From Pseudoluteimonas sp044226035 (GTDB lineage Bacteria; Pseudomonadota; Gammaproteobacteria; Xanthomonadales; Xanthomonadaceae), in assembly GCA_044226035.1 (NCBI GenBank), contig JBGAHT010000019.1:1-40513 (forward strand): a stretch of 40,513 nucleotides of DNA, in the 5' to 3' direction. Positions 39,744 through 40,513 of this stretch are shown here, piece by piece. Position numbers and translations under genes: made by a program. Every line of letters starts with the position of its first letter. The stretch's first letter is position 1. Below the pieces are notes generated by a model. It saw nothing but the letters and a program-made list of their open reading frames with translations, was not told the origin of the DNA and made no database searches.

Positions 39744-40513
39744 ATGCACCAGTCCCAGACCGTTCGTGGCGCATCCCCCTGGTCGGCCGCATGGCAGGAC
39801 TGGAAGCAGGCCATCCGCGTACCGGCGCTGTGGATGAACCTCGCGCTGGAGGACCTGCGCGACCGCTATCGCCGCACCGTCCTCGGCGTCGCCTGGATCG
39901 CCATTTCCTTCGCCCTGTTCGTCGCGGTGAAGGTGCTCGTGTTCGGGCAGATGTCGGTGGCGAGCACGCGCGAATTCGCCATCTTCGTGACCATCGGCTT
40001 CGGCGCGTGGTCGTTCATCAGCTCCATGGTCACCGACGCCTGCGGCGCCTACCTGCATTCGCGCGCATGGATCCTGGGAACGGCGGTGCCCTACCCGGTC
40101 TACCTGCTGCAGGCGGCGCTGCGCAACTGGATGGTGTTCTCGCTGGTGCTGCTGGTGATGGCGGTGGCGCTGTTCTGGAAGCCGACGCCGTGGACGCCGG
40201 CGGCGCTGTTCGCCATCCCGGGCCTGCTCGCGTATTTCGTGACGTCGGTCTGGCTGTCGGCCCTGCTGGCGCCGTTGTGCGTGCGCTACCACGACCTGCT
40301 GCACGCGGTGCAAACCAGCATGCGACTGATGTTCTTCATCACGCCGATCCTGTGGATGCCCGGCCAGAGCGGCGTGCTGGCCGAGCTGGCGAAGATCAAT
40401 CCCATGACCCATTACCTCGCCATCGTGCGCGACCCGCTGCTCTACAACCACTGGCCGGCGACCAGCTGGCGCGTGGTCGGTCTGGTCAATGCGCTCGGCA
40501 TCGTCGCGGCCGC
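39744..40513 (+). CDS. wzm: Wzm-type O-antigen ABC transporter permease, cut by the window end
   Basis: An open frame of at least 256 codons runs off the right edge with no stop. It has the ABC-2 permease pattern of Wzm/TagG proteins: an amphipathic start (LALEDLRDRYRRTVLGVAWI), six or so membrane spans (FALFVAVKVLVFG, WMVFSLVLLVMAVALFW and others), and the loop FFITPILWMPGQ before INPMTHYLAIVRDPLLY. Wzm with the ATPase Wzt exports undecaprenyl-linked polysaccharide; Wzt would be expected just past the window. The ATG at 39744 is 153 bases after the lipoprotein stop, with AATAAT about 15 bases upstream as a possible -10. Confidence 0.88.
   Translation, partial: MHQSQTVRGASPWSAAWQDWKQAIRVPALWMNLALEDLRDRYRRTVLGVAWIAISFALFVAVKVLVFGQMSVASTREFAIFVTIGFGAWSFISSMVTDACGAYLHSRAWILGTAVPYPVYLLQAALRNWMVFSLVLLVMAVALFWKPTPWTPAALFAIPGLLAYFVTSVWLSALLAPLCVRYHDLLHAVQTSMRLMFFITPILWMPGQSGVLAELAKINPMTHYLAIVRDPLLYNHWPATSWRVVGLVNALGIVAA

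Overview
The window is a high-GC (roughly two-thirds G+C) gammaproteobacterial chromosome segment. Protein resemblances, gene order and interspersed repeat types fit the Xanthomonadaceae/Lysobacteraceae (Lysobacter, Luteimonas or a relative). This is inference from the sequence only. No tRNA, rRNA, CRISPR array or complete insertion sequence was seen.

Left part (1-14.4 kb), mostly housekeeping. holC and valS run rightwards. pssA, a divergent candidate holD and rimI form a leftward operon. Then come a DUF4124 protein, proS, a RibD/DHFR-like reductase, an H-NS-type protein and a divergent ThrE-type exporter. Next is a four-gene MCE lipid-transport operon (STAS-fused MlaE-like permease, MlaF-like ATPase, MlaD-like MCE protein, PqiC-like lipoprotein), followed by an AT-richer orphan. 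This part is dense in small repeats. valS alone carries a perfect 25-bp inverted repeat just before its start, two palindromic repeats translated in frame, and a palindrome holding its stop codon. The MCE operon carries arrays of 7-bp units, several inside coding sequence.

Middle part (14.4-24.3 kb), redox and sulfate activation. alkB diverges from the ETF-ubiquinone oxidoreductase gene, which is followed by a SAM methyltransferase. After them lies about 430 bp containing a decayed duplicate of the ends of both genes. A leftward operon cysD-cysNC-(multi-spanning membrane protein) would make APS/PAPS. etfB-etfA supply the electron donor of the ETF oxidoreductase.

Right part (24.3 kb to the end), a cell-surface glycan locus. 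etfBA is remembered as one border of the LPS locus in Xanthomonas, and the same arrangement seems to hold here. The locus has an LTA-synthase-family enzyme, a small lipoprotein, a reprolysin-like metalloprotease with FG-GAP/VCBS repeats and a PAPS-type sulfotransferase. A leftward operon encodes an LpxD-like N-acyltransferase, an unknown 185-aa protein, a ketoacyl-ACP synthase III, an acyl carrier protein and a 3-oxoacid CoA-transferase pair. A rightward operon encodes a GT2 glycosyltransferase with C-terminal membrane segments, two small EamA/ArnEF-like proteins and a very WecE-like aminotransferase. A GT-C-like membrane protein, a second lipoprotein of the same small family and a truncated Wzm-type O-antigen ABC permease follow. 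My main proposal is that these genes make a dTDP-4-amino-4,6-dideoxygalactose carrying an ACP-derived acyl group, load it on undecaprenyl phosphate, flip it and add it to a surface glycan in the periplasm.
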